DNA of 64,000 nt from Bryoerythrophyllum caledonicum (lineage: Eukaryota > Streptophyta > Bryopsida > Pottiales > Pottiaceae): the NCBI GenBank assembly GCA_963971425.1, contig OZ020515.1:33677856-33741855 (forward strand), given 5' to 3'. Position numbers and translations under genes: made by a program. The notes beneath the pieces were generated by a model, which was not told the origin of the DNA, searched no databases, and saw only the letters and a program-made list of their open reading frames with translations. Below, piece after piece: positions 52,225 to 63,333 of this stretch. Positions within the stretch are counted from its first letter, which is position 1, and each line of letters starts with the position of its first letter.

Positions 52225-54135
52225 ATGGAGCCCTTGCAAAAGAAGGACAAACATTGTAAGGTAAGCAAAAACATCACTGGAAATTGGTCTAATGAAGCTC
52301 TATCTAAGGCAATTGAGGCAGTGGACAACGGGTGGAGTTTGCAATCAGCAGGTGATTTCTATGGTATTCCAAGGACATTTCTAAGGAATCATCTAATTGG
52401 GAAAACAAGAAGTAGAAAGAAAGGACCTCAAGTAGTATTATCACAAGAGGAAGAGGCAGCTTTAGTACATTACCTGAAACGAAAGACCGAATGAGGCCAT
52501 CCTTTAACCGTGCAACAGCTGAAATTGAAAGTGGCGGAGATGACCCAGAACCGTGTCACTGCATTCAAAAATGGGATTCCCGGAAAGAGCTAGTTACAAT
52601 GGTTTAGGCAAAGACATCCTGAATTCACAATGAGAACGCCACAAGCATTAGAGATGGATAGAGCCAGGGCCTTGGCACCATCAAATGTCGAAAGTTTTTA
52701 TCAAAACTTGGCTCAATTATATGCTGAAAATGGCTACACATTTGAAAGAGTATGGAACGTGGATGAGAGCGGATGTCAAGCATATCGCAATGGACAAGCA
52801 AGACTGCTAGCAAAAAAAGGGACTAGATCAGTGCATACTATTGTACCAGGTGAAAGAGAAGGTCTAACGGTATTATCAAGTATAAACGCAGCAGGGGGGA
52901 GCATTCCTAACTTCTACATTTTCAAAGGAATGAGGAGAAAAAGAGATTATATCAGCAAATGTGAACATGGAGCGACGATGGCAATGCAAGAAAATGCCTG
53001 GATGACATCATACCTTTTCAATAAGTGGATGGACCACTTCATCAAGGCCATGGAGCAGAAAGGAGGTATTTCACCTGAAAGAAGACATCTAATGATTTTA
53101 GATGGCCACAACTCTCATGTTACAATAGAAGTGATTTTGAAAGCAAGAGATGCAGGGTTAGATATGTTAACCTTACCCTCCCACACTTCACATGCATTAC
53201 AACCACTTGATGTGGCGGTTTTCAAACCTTTCAAGATAGCATTCAGGGCATATCGGGATATATGGAATATGACAAATAAGGGACTTAAAACAAGGAAGGA
53301 GGATATTGCACAGTGGGTATCACTTGCAATGAAAAAAGCCATGACAACAGACAACATCAAATCAAGATTTCGAGCCATAGGAATATGGCCTTTACATGGG
53401 CATGCAATGGAAAAAAAAATGGGGCCTAGTCAAGGATTTAGAAACATTACCATGGATGTTGCCATATCTGAGATCCTCGCCGAGGAAGGGCCTTCGACCG
53501 AGGAAAACATGACACATTATTATGTTGATGTGGAAGGAGAAGGAGATCTTTGCACTCCGCCATCTAGCCAGGACATGGACTCTGCACAACTAGGACAAGA
53601 GCATGTTAGCAATTTCTTACGTTTACCTCAACAAGTAGTACGACCACCAAGGACAAGAGCACAGCCATTGGTTGACTACTCCAAATCACACATCCTAACT
53701 TCAGAGCAACATTGTGAGACTCTAGAGTATATTGCAGAGAAAAGAGCTGAGGCAATGGAAGGAAAAGAAAGGAAAAGAGAAGAGGCGGCACTTACCGAAG
53801 GGAGATTGATGGAGGACAAAGCCCTCAAGGCTCAAGCAAGAATTCAACGCATAGAAGATATGAAGACAAAGAAGATATTCAACGCAGCATGGAGTCCTAA
53901 AGCAATCAAAGAGGCTGGAGAAAAACTTCAAAGATTGGTTAAACAAGGTGGTGTTCCTACACCATTTTCTCCTCACTATGGATTCCAACCACCCTCTTGC
54001 AAGCGAAATCAAGAGATTGCTATAGCAAGGCTAAAAGCAAAGAGGGCCAAAAGTGAAGATGGCATAGACCTCTCTAGCTTTCCAAGATTCCGTCACATTC
54101 CATGGAGCTACACATGGTCAATGAATCAACAATAG
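52225..54135 (+). pseudogene. pogo/Tigger-type transposase (CENP-B-like HTH, DDE_1)
   Basis: One frame from the ATG at 52225 to TAG at 54133-54135, with two internal stops: TGA 52492-52494 (KRKTE-stop-GHPLT) and TAG 52591-52593 (PGKS-stop-LQWFRQRHP, where family members have Trp). Domains: psq-type helix-turn-helix (WSNEALSKAIEAVDNGWSLQ), Tc5/CENP-B-type DNA-binding part, then the DDE_1 core with NVDESG, MILDGHNSH and LQPLDVAVFKPFK giving the three acidic residues. The C-terminal third is Lys/Glu-rich. It is decayed but otherwise continuous. No right terminus with the heptad was found before 54.5 kb. Confidence 0.85.
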
Positions 54136-54465
54136 CTAAACAAATGGACAAGGACAACATTCTATACAAGAAATGAACAAGGACAACAGTAGTTATGGAG
54201 GAAAGAGAGGAAAGGGGCAATGACAGTAAGGTAGTGTAGTCTCTTATAAATACAGAAATCGTAGTCTGGTTTGAACTTAATTCCAGGCTCTTCATGTTTT
54301 TAGGTGCTTGATGAGAGATAGACTGAATCTGACATGTTATCTTTCACAATTGTGCTAGTTGATCTCTCCTCAACCAATCTGTGAACCTCTCTACTCATGT
54401 GGTGAATTTAACATGCACGTACACAAATGTGGTGTTAAAAGCCTATGTTGATCCTCAATGTGTGG
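54136..54465. other. no recognisable gene
   Basis: Flank between the pogo gene and the RING-finger gene. No right-end repeat of the transposon seen. Confidence 0.4.
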
Positions 54466-55635
54466 CATCAGAGAATCAGACACAACCTCTGGGATACAGA
54501 CTCTATTCTAACAAAAGCACAACCAGGAAGACAAACTACCATTGTCAATAAACAAAAAACAAAAAACGAACACAAAAAAAGATTTCAAGTCTTTGAGCAG
54601 CATGAGGCCTCTGGTAGTGGTTTAGGCTCTGTTTGCCAGTCCAGTAATCTGAGCACTGATGGTGCGGATCCAAGGTCTCAACTGCCTGCACAGCAGCAGG
54701 CAGAAAGTATTTTTACAGCACAGAGTTTGAATGGAAAAAAACCCACAGTATCGAATGGAAAAAATGTCAAAGCTCATGCCTCTCCTAAGCAAAAACTTGA
54801 TTGCAGAGTTTGATGTTTAACCTCAATGACGGAGGTGGATGTCAAGCCAAACATCTCCAAGCCGCTTGGGGGTGGTAACAAGGGAGGCAGCTGCAAGTGG
54901 CTCTTTTGTGGGCGGAGAGCAATTATTGTTTCGTTGATGTGGTTCTGAATGTCATGCGAGCATCCGTCTATGGAATCGTGCAAGTACACTTCCCTCTTTG
55001 TTGGATGTGTGACCTGCAATGTTGTCACATTCAGTATCAAATACGAAAACACTCAATGAAAGAAAAGGCATGTACAGCTGATGGAAATATAATTTGACCC
55101 ACATCAACAAACTCTGGGAAAAAATACCTGGAACAAAGGTCTGGCACCAAGTCCTCGGTCAATGATCTCAGATATGTAAATACACGTCTTGAAGACATTC
55201 TCAACGTTGATGAAGCATACACTTACCCTAAAACCTGAAAGCAACAGAAAAAACCACCTTCTCGTAGTCAGTGGTTTCATTTTTGTTAGTGGATCATTCC
55301 TAAATATTGAAGATACTTGTGAAGGCAAAGATACCATGAGTCAGCTTTGACCTTTGTTCCTGGAGCTCATGGAAAAGGTTAAGGAACAAGCGCAGGAGCT
55401 CATGGAAAAGGCTAAGTCCAACCAAGAATGTTGCATCTGTTACCATGGGCTGGAGGGATTCTCAATTGCAACAAGCGAAGATGGTGAGAAGCTTCACAAG
55501 AGGGCATGCTTTCTTCCATGCATGCATGCCAATGTGTGCACAACATGCTCCGAGAAGAGATGGAATGAAGGGCCAAAGGAGTGTCCCATATGTTGCCAGC
55601 CGCTCACAAAGAGACCAAGAGTAATCTATTTCTGA
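54466..55635 (+). CDS. RING-finger protein, probably partial gene
   Basis: The clear part is 55369-55635 (88 codons): a short coiled coil, then ECCICYHGLEGF, LPCMHANVCTTCSEKRW and CPICCQPLTKRPRVIYF, a C3HC4-type RING as found at the C-terminus of E3 ubiquitin ligases. Possible upstream exons are 54466-54812 (QPGRQTTIVN..., Gln/Ser/Lys-rich) and about 55107-55230 (NDLRYVNTRLEDILNVDEAY). Splice sites linking them were not fixed. The gene sits among pieces of other host genes on the opposite strand, so it may be a captured fragment. Confidence 0.55.
55288..55342. repeat. short duplicated segment, copy 1
   Basis: TCATTCCTAAATATTGAAGATACTTGTGAAGGCAAAGATACCATGAGTC-type sequence; second copy at about 56190-56240 with few changes. 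Shown in parts: GAAGATACTTGTGAAGGCAA is shared exactly. Confidence 0.8.
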
Positions 55636-56872
55636 GGTGGACCCCAAGTACTGAGGGCACTCATGGCAGCAACATGGCTCTTGCTTTGCGGTTGCAATTC
55701 TGGAATAGCATTGTCACAGAAATGAAGAAGTTGAGTGTTCATGCACACATGGTATATTGGAATGGGAGCAAAACCCAATGACAGATACTCTTCATATATG
55801 GAACCTACCTGGGTAAAGTGTGCAATTTTGTTCACAGAAACGTCTTCATGAAAAACCAGCTGCCCTGTCCATAGGTTCAGGACGAATTGCCATCTAACCT
55901 GAAAGCAAGGGCCAAATGAGGTATCAGGTTCATTATCCTATCAAGACCCTCCCTTCAAACACTGATTAATTCATGGTCGTGTGGCAATTCATAATATGCA
56001 CACCATATAAGTTTCTGCATATATATCTTGAATGTATCTTACCTGATATATCTCTGATTAATGTTTATTATCTCTGCAGCATGATACATGATGTTTGAAG
56101 CAAAGAACTGGCATTGTTCGTAAACGTTACAATATGATTAGTCAAAGCCTTTTTAGTGAAGTTGTTGCGATTCAAGTTTCTGTGGAAAGTCATTCCTAAA
56201 TAATGAAGATACTTGTGAAGGCAAAGAGACCATGAGTCCTAACCTCTGTTTTGAATCTTAATGATTGAATTCAGCCCTGAATTGCAAGCTCATAATCAGC
56301 TCAGAGAGGAAAAAGGCAACTAAGATTCATGGTACAACATGACATACTCTCCTCCCTCTTCAAAGACAGGCTAAGACTAGTTCTAATTTGAGTTTAGAGA
56401 CCAACGAGCTCTTCCATACTTAAGGAGGATTCTACTTAAGACACCACCGAGAATTCACTTCCATTGATCTAATAGCTATTGAGAGTAAAGAAAGAGTAGA
56501 ATAATGATACAAATAGAACCTTCTAGATGCAGAAATCAATTACCTGCAAGATAGATTGCATGCCTGGTATACCAGCCATCTCTAACGATGAGGAGCCCCA
56601 CATCAAGCACATCCACCTCCTTTTTCAAACGGACTCTCGCCACTCTGTTGGGAGTCCATGAGCTGCAAGTTCCTCGTTGCACGACGGTTACCAAGTTGTT
56701 CAACAATATGCTCTTAGTTGTGCTATATACCTCTATCAAAATTGAAGACTACCAACAGCTAACCCAACTCTTCAGTTCACAGGTCAACCGGAAGGTTGCG
56801 ACAATCTTCTCACCGATATTGGAATCTGGAGAATGTAGTCGTGATTCGCATGGGCGTGAATTCCAACCCGGT
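55636..56872. other. unassigned region with exon-like pieces
   Basis: Open stretches with splice-like edges on the minus strand exist (about 55810-55900, ending before CAGGTAGGTT; about 56540-56740, ending before GCAGGTAATT), but I recognise no family. The repeat copy at 56190-56240 lies here. Confidence 0.3.
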
Positions 56873-57876
56873 TTATGCTTGCAGCTGCAAATCGAAGTGA
56901 TACACGCCTGCAATGTCCACACATAGTAATTTAACGATGAAAGCAGAAAGGAAGAAGTGGGAGGAATTAGACAGTAGCAATAAATGAGCATCTATGGAAT
57001 GCTTATTAACTGTCTATTCAAATGAAGACATGATTGGTGTAAGGTTTCAACTTACCGTGTCCTTTCCCAATTCTCCTCAGCTGTGAGACGTATCTTGATA
57101 TTTTCTTGATAGCTTCCACCTATTAACAGCAGAACATAAATCTCAGGATCGAACTCAGTAAAACAAACAATTTCAAATCTAGTCTGCAAGAGGATTAGAG
57201 ATTTCCTATTTCTGAAACATTTCAACCATGATAAAGTGTACTATCGAGTGAACTGGTCAAAATTCCAGCGATGGGACATTTTTGGTAGCGGTCAAAACAG
57301 GTCAGTCCAACGTAAACAGGCACACTTCCACAAGAAAGTTCCATTCATAGATCACCATGGCTTAAAAAACTATCACCAAAACCGAGAGTACATATACCTG
57401 CTCATTCAAGATTTCTCCTTCAATATAATCACACATTTCGGGATCGTTGTTGTCCGCAGCTACCTACACAGATGAATCACTGCTCAGAAATCCTAAATAG
57501 AGATAGAATTACATCCACGAAAATATTGTGCGCCACTCTCCAGCGTTTGAGAACTCAACCAGGATGAACAAGCAATTTGATTCTGGAAAAAAATTGTAGA
57601 TGGAAGTTTACCTAATGAAGCGACAACTTCTCGTTGACAAGTTTTTCCATAGCAAGAGCAAGCTCCATTGCTGCATAGAAAAACACAGAATCATGTTAAC
57701 ACAAGTCCATTAAAATCTACTTCGTAGTCAAAAGAGTTTTTGGTAACCACAAGATGAAGATTGTCTTGAACATACTGGAGTTGCTTCGAGTAAAGAGCAT
57801 CTCCTTTCTCTGCATGGTCGAATACCATGACAGGTGACCGGATGGTGCTCAATTTCACTCTTCCTCCACGCTTGTT
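56873..57876 (-). pseudogene. ferritin fragment (3' exons)
   Basis: Minus-strand exons with GT-AG edges: 57876-57776 (NKRGGRVKLSTI, FDHAEKGDALY), 57670-57612 (AMELALAMEKLVNEKLSLH), 57459-57398 (ADNNDPEMCDYIEGEILNEQ), 57119-57056 (VEAIKKISRYVSQLRRIGKG) and 56907-56873 (GVYHFDLQLQA, stop TAA). These match plant ferritin from the middle of the protein to its end. The upstream exons, which carry the first ferroxidase ligands and the transit peptide, are absent; FPP exons lie there instead. The 57776 and 57612 junctions do not keep the ferritin frame, and CAT-TAG at the end of exon 2 adds a stop. So this is a truncated copy, not a working iron-storage gene. Confidence 0.8.
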
Positions 57877-57926
57877 CTGTGGCAGCAGCAATCAGTGTAC
57901 TAGTGATGTAGATACAGAAGACCATA

Positions 57927-59163
57927 CTACACTACGAGGCCAGTGCAGCAACACTCGGATCCAGAGTCTTTAGCGAGGGCGTCCAGCTCCTGCTTCATGC
58001 ACACTATTGCTGCGGTATCTGCAAAATCAACAGCAACTCATCAACCATTTCCTAAGAGCGTTTTTATTTTCATGACAATGTGGATGATGATATTGCTGCG
58101 GCATCTGGAAACCACAGGTTGCCTAAGATATTTAGTTCAAAGACATGATGATGAGGAGCTACGTACCTCGAAGCTTCTTGCGGACCATCATGGGCACGCG
58201 GTTGCACTCGTCCTCCAGCTTGACGATCTTCTTGACCCTGTGGGTGTGGTGCCAGGAGAGCACATCCGACGTCTTCCTCCCGTACTCCAGCTTGGCGGAT
58301 CGAATCTCTAGCTCCTTGCTCACGGAGTGCACCTTGAAATTGAGGTCGGAGTTCTTCTTCTCCATCCCCTCTAGACGCACCTGCAAATGTCAAAATCCAC
58401 ACCAAATTCAACCGAAGAACGTGAAAAGGAGAAGCCATCACCATGTTGGTTACGTTGGGCGATCTTAATTAGTGAATAACTGATAGAAGCCACAAGTCAG
58501 ACTATTTCCATAGGCAGAAACGTTGGCCACAATTTTTCTTTCTCAAGCCCCTCAACACGCACTTCAAAAATGTCAAAAACCAGAAAAAACTTCAAAGGAA
58601 GAAAGCTCAGCACCAAGTACTCACTCTAAGAATTTTGCTGTCAATCTCAGCATGAGCTTTGACGTCGTGAAGCTCCGCAATCATCCTCGACCGATCCTAG
58701 AAAACGTAACACATTTCACAGTTTGAAAAACTTTAAAATCAATAATACAAACAGAATTTGAGAAGCATGAATTCAACATAGGAAGCACAGTGTCACAGAT
58801 GAGCAAACAATTTAAGAAAGAGATACAGTTCGATGAAAAACATGAACTCAAATAGAGGTTGAGAAACTGGAATTCAACATCAGAAGACCGAGTCTGAGAA
58901 ACATGAATTCAACCTAAGTAACAGAGATGCAGAAACATGAATTCGAGAAACAGATAATCAATGTGAGAAACAAGAGTTTGAGAAAAATGGAATGTCGAGG
59001 TTAAGAACTCACATGACGATCCACCTTAAGGGCGAGGTTGAGGGCCTCATTGTGCGCGTGCGCTTCAACAAGCTGCTTGCGACTCTCACACGCCAACTTA
59101 GAGAGCTCCGCAAGCTTCAAACTGAACTGCTTCATTGGCCACTCTCCTCCACAAATCATGGCC
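57927..59163 (-). pseudogene. filament-like plant protein (FPP) fragment
   Basis: Minus-strand exons: 59163-59025 (SLKLAELSKLACESRKQLVEAHAHNEALNLALK), here given in part: LVEAHAHNEALNLALK; 58696-58627 (DRSRMIAELHDVKAHAEIDS); 58380-58167 (FKVHSVSKELEIRSAKLEYG, VKKIVKLEDECNRV, VRKKLRG); 58018-57927 (AAIVCMKQELDALAKDSGSE, stop TAG). Order and wording match the conserved coiled-coil block of plant FPP proteins (KELEIR...VKKIxKLExEC...VRKKLPGPAALAQMK). Only this block is present and LPGPAAL is eroded to LRGDTAAI. The 3' end is followed at once by ferritin exons on the same strand. Confidence 0.7.
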
Positions 59164-59715
59164 GCCACCTTTGTGGGAATCCATTCCCACAAGGTTCCGG
59201 AAGTTAACCTTAAAATCCGGCAAAACAAAAAAAAAATTAGGATTAGAATGATAGAAAGGTAGGTTAAACCATAGAAAAGGGAAATAGCGAATAAAGCAAA
59301 TAGGGGGTTTCCAAGATCCTTAAAAGCTCTTAGGAGTTGCCAGAAAACCAAGAGATCCGGAACCGACGGTAACCCTTACCTCCGGAACCTTTTGGAATCA
59401 TCCGGAGCCGGAAGGCGAGCTCCGGAAATATCTCCGGAAACCGGAAGATGCTGAAGAACCGGAGGGCACCCGCAGCCGGAGCCGGTCTGGAGCCGAAATC
59501 GCCATAATGACCGTAACGGCCATTCGTACACCACTGAAAGTATAAAAATAAGAAGCTAAGTTTGGCTTCCCACACTTCTTGGCGTACTGTCTTTCCTTCT
59601 CCCTTGCTTCTTACCTTCTTCATTTCATTAGAACGGAAGGGTTTCCGATAGTGAGAGTGTGTGGTAAGGTCAGTGAGTGCAGGTGGTACCGGAGAGACTG
59701 TGCGAGATTTCTGTA

Positions 59716-61677
59716 ATGGCAGAAGGGGAACCTGCCCGAGTTACTCGAGGTACGACGACGCAACCGGCAGTTCAACGGGTGGTCCCGATCATACCGACAG
59801 ACCCGGAGGAGAAGGCCGTCCTCGAGCACTACCTCACCAACATGGACTGCCGCGGGCTGCTCGACGTTGCGTGGGGCGCAAAGGACGCGAAATTGGTGGT
59901 GGAGCTGCTCGGGACGCCGGACAACCAGTATGACGGCACCATCCGAGCTCACCCCGAAACTTGGGGTATTCCGGAGTGGCAGCGTACCTACTCCTTCAGC
60001 AGCGGAACCATCAAGACAGCGGAGCGGAGCAAGGACATCCTCGGGGACGAGTTCACGAAGCAAGCCAACCCCAAGGAAGGCTACAGCACCGACGACCTCC
60101 GGCATCAAGACGCGCAAATTGTGGTAAGGTTCTTGAACCCAATCTTTCACCCAGAAAAACCTAAACGGGTAGTATCTAAATGGGCCACCACCATTTTAGG
60201 GTCAATGAGGGAGAAGTTTAGTGTAGATTGGGCCTCGCTTATGAGCAAAATGATCAACCGGATGGTGAAGGGACTCCAGAAGTCGAAGAGGGCCGGCATC
60301 CCACTCCCCTCGTACCTCACCCATCTCTACGTACAATACGACGTGCTTACTCCGGAAGAACAAGACGCGTACGAGCTGCTGCTCGAGATTCAGAATTATG
60401 GCGGTCCGGAACCGGGAGATGACAACAAGGTTATGGAAGACGCGGAGGCTTTCCTGCCCGAGAATGTTCCCCAACCCCGGAAGAGGAGCCGGTCTGTACC
60501 AAGGGAGTCGACACCGGGACCATCTTCATTGATTCAGCCAACGGGTAGGCAACCTCAGCAAGACCCTAGCCAAGCTCCATGTGAAGGTCGCATTCCTCCG
60601 GCGGAGCCCCTGCACCTCGTTGGACTTGACGGGCCCGACCTACTTGAGCTCATTCAACATGCGGGTTGGCGTGCGGCGATCGTGTGCCAATCCGAAGCAC
60701 GATTAAGAGATGTCCTAGACGGCATCCGGCGGGAGCTGGAGGTGGAGAGGGTCGTAGAGATACCAACAGCGATCCAAGAACTGCAGAAGAACACGCTCCG
60801 ACTTCAAGCCTTGGAGATCCAACAGGCGGCTATCATCCGGAGTCGAGACAAGTTTGCTTCCACGTGCGACGAAACGTTGACGGCGTTGACAGAGTCCCGA
60901 AAGAAGTTGAAGGAAGCTGAAGATCGAGCAGACGCTTCCGCACAGGCGTTGACGGAGGTACGCACAACTTTAGCCTTTCTGGTTGACACGGTCAACCGGA
61001 GCCTTCTCTTCACAGATCAGCTGGAGAAGGAAGGCAGACTAAACCGGATTCAGATAATACGATTCTTGCACGATCACGGCAAGAAGATGGAGAAGACATG
61101 GAGTCGCATGCAGGAACTAGTGGCCAACATGACCACTGAAGGACGGGAGAACCGGAGCACCCAAGCTCCAGAGGACCTCACAACTCCGGTCCGTATCCGA
61201 ACATCCCCAAACAAACCCGAACCCTCGAGCGTACATTCGGAGACTTCCGGGAAGCAAAAGGAGATCTTGACTCAGCCGGAGCCTACTGCACACATGAGCA
61301 GTAGCCCTCCCGGCAATCCGAACACCGATAGTGGAACGCACTGGACGGAGTTACTTCAGGAGGTAAGTTCGGGCGAAATCCCTTCCCCCATCCGGCCTGC
61401 ACCTACTCCTTCGTCGTCAGGCCGCCGGAAGTCCACTCCACCACTTGCTAGGCGTTTGGCGACGGATCTTCCCAGTCCCGGAGTTGAATTCCAAGGCTTT
61501 GCTGAAGCTCCAGAGACCATTGTGATGGATTCCACCTCCGATCCCGCTCCACCCGCAGCATCACAAATCCCCGCGTCCGGAGCCGGATCCCAAGACATTC
61601 CGGCAGCTACTACACCCCCGCGGAGAAGGGCCGGCAAGTCCAAGGCAGAGACTTCCACGAGGCGTACCACTCCTTGA
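59716..61677 (+). CDS. unknown 653-codon protein, coiled-coil, possibly element-encoded
   Basis: The ATG at 59716 (MAEGEPARVTRGTTTQP) is taken as start; the frame is open a little further upstream. Regions: a globular N-terminal part of about 230 residues (e.g. YLTNMDCRGLLDVAWGAKDA, IFHPEKPKRVVSKWATTILG), a Pro/Ser-rich linker with basic PRKRSRS, a coiled coil of about 120 residues rich in Glu, Arg and Leu (about 60690-61110), and a long Pro/Ser/Thr tail ending in basic PPRRRAGKSK. It has no frameshift or stop. The lay-out recalls gag-like ORF1 or plant transposon-associated proteins, but no CCHC knuckle or enzyme is present. I do not recognise the family. Confidence 0.6.
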   Translation: MAEGEPARVTRGTTTQPAVQRVVPIIPTDPEEKAVLEHYLTNMDCRGLLDVAWGAKDAKLVVELLGTPDNQYDGTIRAHPETWGIPEWQRTYSFSSGTIKTAERSKDILGDEFTKQANPKEGYSTDDLRHQDAQIVVRFLNPIFHPEKPKRVVSKWATTILGSMREKFSVDWASLMSKMINRMVKGLQKSKRAGIPLPSYLTHLYVQYDVLTPEEQDAYELLLEIQNYGGPEPGDDNKVMEDAEAFLPENVPQPRKRSRSVPRESTPGPSSLIQPTGRQPQQDPSQAPCEGRIPPAEPLHLVGLDGPDLLELIQHAGWRAAIVCQSEARLRDVLDGIRRELEVERVVEIPTAIQELQKNTLRLQALEIQQAAIIRSRDKFASTCDETLTALTESRKKLKEAEDRADASAQALTEVRTTLAFLVDTVNRSLLFTDQLEKEGRLNRIQIIRFLHDHGKKMEKTWSRMQELVANMTTEGRENRSTQAPEDLTTPVRIRTSPNKPEPSSVHSETSGKQKEILTQPEPTAHMSSSPPGNPNTDSGTHWTELLQEVSSGEIPSPIRPAPTPSSSGRRKSTPPLARRLATDLPSPGVEFQGFAEAPETIVMDSTSDPAPPAASQIPASGAGSQDIPAATTPPRRRAGKSKAETSTRRTTP

Positions 61678-62994
61678 TTCAAGAATGTTGGATCACCCCC
61701 TTAGGTAGGTTAGATTTAGTATTATTAGCAACTTAGTGATTGGAAATAAGTAGCGATTAACGATGGGGCCCAGAGTTGCACCCGGCTACTTAATCCGGAA
61801 ACTAAGACTTCCGGAAATTTGTAACACTTCCGGAATTTTTGCGTACTTTTCGGATATCCGGAATCCGGACCCAAGAAAATAGGATCTGAGATCCTCTTTT
61901 CCGGATTTTTTGGGATAAGATCCTTAACTTTAGGGATAAAAATCCTCCGGATTTCTTGTAGATAGGATAAGCCTTAAATTAGGAATAGTTCTAGTACTTA
62001 GTAGATGGGTTTTGGAAAACTCATCACCTTGTTTCTTTTCCTCTACGTTGAATATATTTCAGAGCTTTCACTGGATTTGCTACCTAGTACTTGTGAGAGT
62101 TATTTTACATGTGAGAGTTATTTTACATGTGGGGTTTAAGGTTCGTTACTGTAGTACGTATTTGTGCAAGTTTCTTCGAAGCGAAGGATGTTTTGTTGTG
62201 CTAAAGAGTGAACCGACTTGGTCTTCAGCAGGGGAGTGTCCGAAATAACTAGAGGAGGTTGTAAAGGTGTTCCTGGTCACCTTCAGAGTCCGAAAGAACC
62301 AGGAGGGGAAGAGATATATTGCAGAGGTGTTCCTGGTAGTCTCTAGGGCACAGAATAGTCCGTGTGAACCCGGATTCCAGTCCAAAACCGGAGTTTACCC
62401 CCACGATAGGAAAAACCTACTATATGAGTCAAGACGGAGTCCTCCCAAGTAAAACTATATCACTAACTTCGTAAGGCTACAAAAGTACTACCGGAACGTC
62501 GTTGTAGTCCGAATGTACCTTTGTGTGACCGCATCCGGAAGGCCGTCCGGATGTCGTGAGAGTTACGTCTAGGATCAACACCATATCACCGGTTAGTAGA
62601 TTAGGAGAAGAGTGATTGTCCGATCACTATAAACGCCGGGGCAGTGGGTGTCTAGCCACTTAAAGTCACAAGGCAGTGGGAAATCCGGCCACTTACACAA
62701 AAGAGGATCAGTGGCCTTCCGGTCACTCGTTTAAACCTTCCGGAAGCCGCTCTGAGGAGGAACAGAGGTAAATCAAACTACCCTCCTGGTTCCGGAAACC
62801 CTTTCCGGAAACAACTGTATATACCTTCCGGAAACTAGTTCCGAAAAATTTCGCTTGGGCTTTGGAATCCGGAAGGATCCGGAACTATTACTGAATAGAT
62901 AATTAACTAACCTAGGTGATGAATAGACTAGTGGTTTTGGGATAATTTGAAAGGATAAATAGACTTGTGTGGGAACAAAACCGGAGTGGTTTAC
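61678..62994. other. non-coding CCGGA-rich flank
   Basis: No coding exon supported. It holds an 18-nt tandem duplication (GTGAGAGTTATTTTACAT, 62093-62110 and 62111-62128), a repeated GAGGTGTTCCTGGT-like phrase (62265-62340) and dense CCGGA words. Confidence 0.5.
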
Positions 62995-63333
62995 TTTGGA
63001 AGCATTTAGTGACGATAGAGTGCATTCCGGAGGAATACTGACCCTGCAAACTACGACAACCTTCTTGACCAAGAAGACGCCAAATCTGTGCACGTTCCAA
63101 ACACGATCCCCCAAATGAGCATAAAACCCTAAATCTAACCCATTGATCCTGTAGCACCTGGAGTCGTAATGCATCTGCGCGGGACCGCATCGCAGTTCAC
63201 TCGACTCTCCATTCCGATTCACTTGCGACCACTCTACACGCTGGCGAAGCACATTCTTACTAATACATCTTGAAGTGACGCAGATTGCAAGCGATGCAAG
63301 CAGCACAAGGTAGGAAAAGAATTTCAGCGCCAT
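62995..63333 (-). CDS. small secreted cysteine-containing protein, first exon
   Basis: Starts at the ATG at 63333. MALKFFSYLVLLASLAICVT is a typical signal peptide. The mature part of about 90 residues has spaced cysteines (SRC, LRCG, DSRCYR, VVCR, PEC), suggesting disulfide bonds. The exon ends at the donor GTAAAC (62994-62989); the continuing open frame reads into CCGGA-rich flank and is probably intron. No family recognised; extracellular or cell-wall location is inferred. Confidence 0.5.

Larger units (their letters stand above)
59198..63020. repeat. locus saturated with CCGGA / TTCCGGAA motifs
   Basis: Several dozen CCGGA or TCCGG words, many as the palindromes TCCGGA and TTCCGGAA, across 5' flank (59340-59510), coding region and 3' flank (61795-62880). 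Examples: ACTTCCGGAAATTTG at 61808, CTTTCCGGAAACAAC at 62801. The density drops sharply on both sides. No LTR or terminal inverted repeat was found. Confidence 0.75.

Noticed and set aside
58678-58700. Further copy of palindrome family 1 (TCATCCTCGACCGATCC)
   Set aside because: Only the left arm matches by chance; it lies in an FPP exon and has no right arm.
59340-62880. LTR retrotransposon bounded by CCGGA-rich flanks
   Set aside because: No direct LTRs, primer site, polypurine tract, terminal inverted repeats or target duplication could be found, so no element borders are claimed.
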